Under the pieces are notes generated by a model. It did no database searches. It worked only from the letters and a program-made list of their open reading frames with translations, and had not been told where the DNA came from. Shown here piece after piece: positions 63,503-64,000 of a stretch of DNA of 64,000 nucleotides; position 1 is the stretch's first letter; each line of letters starts with the position of its first letter. The translations under genes were made by a program, and so were the position numbers. Origin of the DNA: MED-G105 sp965263305 (GTDB lineage Bacteria; Pseudomonadota; Alphaproteobacteria; Caulobacterales; Parvularculaceae); contig OZ253666.1 of NCBI GenBank assembly GCA_965263305.1, positions 3,596,001 to 3,660,000 on the forward strand, read 5' to 3'.

Positions 63503-64000
63503 TTAAAGACTAATGATGAAATAGGCTGGGGTCAGGACATACAGCGCCGCTGTGAACCCCAGCACAATCCTGACGTTCCGCGCCGTGAACCTGCGCCATA
63601 GTATCATCATCAATCCGATGGCCAGCACCGCTTCCATGGCCCCTACGACAAGACCAAATCGATCACGCTCCCAATAGGAGATCGGGCTATGAAAGCGCCA
63701 ATCCGTCAATGGTTGAAAATGCTGATGGGCGTCCGATCCATGTACGGGGAAATCACATAGGAGATGTAAAAGAGCCGCGCCCGCGAACACCGCCGCCAAA
63801 CGCCAATGCCGCCATAGAGCCACTGCGAGGAGCGCCGCAAAGAGCGGAACCGAATTGGAAAACGCCTGTCCCCACTGTATGGGCGCCGTCCAATAAACCT
63901 CGCGCCAAAGAGTTCCTTCTGGAATACCAACCATTTTCGACCACCCCCAAATGCCAAACAAAAAGGCGTCAGGTGCAAGCGCCCCCGCCAGCACCAAACG
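63503..64000 (-). CDS. polytopic membrane protein, cut by window end
   Basis: At least 165 residues, entering from beyond 64000 and ending at 63503. Three or four hydrophobic helices are visible. Between them lies LLCDFPVHGSDAHQHFQPLT, followed by WRFHSPISYWERDR, a His/Asp-rich motif like those of small membrane-bound metal-dependent hydrolases of unknown role. The true start lies outside the window, so no length comparison is possible. Confidence 0.72.
   Translation of the reverse strand, partial: RLVLAGALAPDAFLFGIWGWSKMVGIPEGTLWREVYWTAPIQWGQAFSNSVPLFAALLAVALWRHWRLAAVFAGAALLHLLCDFPVHGSDAHQHFQPLTDWRFHSPISYWERDRFGLVVGAMEAVLAIGLMMILWRRFTARNVRIVLGFTAALYVLTPAYFIISL

Noticed and set aside
1..64000. 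CRISPR array, retron or known defence cassette
   Set aside because: No regularly spaced direct repeats, reverse transcriptase, Cas, or restriction-modification gene was seen on either strand.

Overview
The window reads as chromosomal DNA of an alphaproteobacterium, probably marine or aquatic and near the Caulobacterales/Hyphomonadaceae/Parvularculales. The pointers are an NAD-regulator (Nudix-like plus winged helix) ahead of nadABC, a CC0125/CC1285-type lipoprotein, an NDUFS4-like complex I accessory subunit, a tandem cold-shock protein, pyruvate phosphate dikinase, and a TonB receptor. Species cannot be named from the sequence alone.

Layout. 1-8.6 kb: SDR fragment, yebC, small envelope proteins, HD and tyrosine phosphatases, then the NAD regulator and the de novo NAD operon nadA-nadB-nadC. 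8.7-14.4 kb: SleB/CwlJ cell-wall hydrolase, ppdK, a crotonase and a FrnE/DsbA-like oxidoreductase. 14.4-19 kb: a lipoprotein, a TonB receptor with its DUF2946-like His-rich partner (probably metal uptake), and a VPLPA-CTERM protein. 19-34 kb: M28 peptidase, recO, a DUF3501/Fe-S/rubrerythrin operon, parC, an M48-TPR protease, an S41-like protein, a kelch lipoprotein, the queuosine genes queA-csaA-tgt, and tRNA-Lys.

34.4-58 kb is accessory and the most interesting part. It holds a four-gene archaic-type chaperone-usher pilus operon, then a secreted di-haem oxidoreductase carrying an N-terminal beta-rich module. That module recurs twice in a GH26-like glycoside hydrolase about 10 kb away. Both genes have LacI-type GCGC-centred palindromes upstream, so they look like one polysaccharide regulon. 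Between them lie an exported serine protease paired with an exported protein that resembles bacterial gasdermins in pattern, an intact IS1595-family element, an IS5-family remnant, an orphan double-glycine peptide gene, and two extra copies of the 3' end (with terminator) of the di-haem oxidoreductase gene. A beta-lactamase-fold hydrolase precedes the glycoside hydrolase. tRNA-Arg and tRNA-Pro flank the complex I subunit gene. A second, decayed IS1595 copy and a truncated integrase abut tRNA-Glu.

58-64 kb returns to housekeeping: recJ, recG, an SDR dehydrogenase and a membrane protein cut by the window end. No CRISPR array, rRNA or replication origin was seen.
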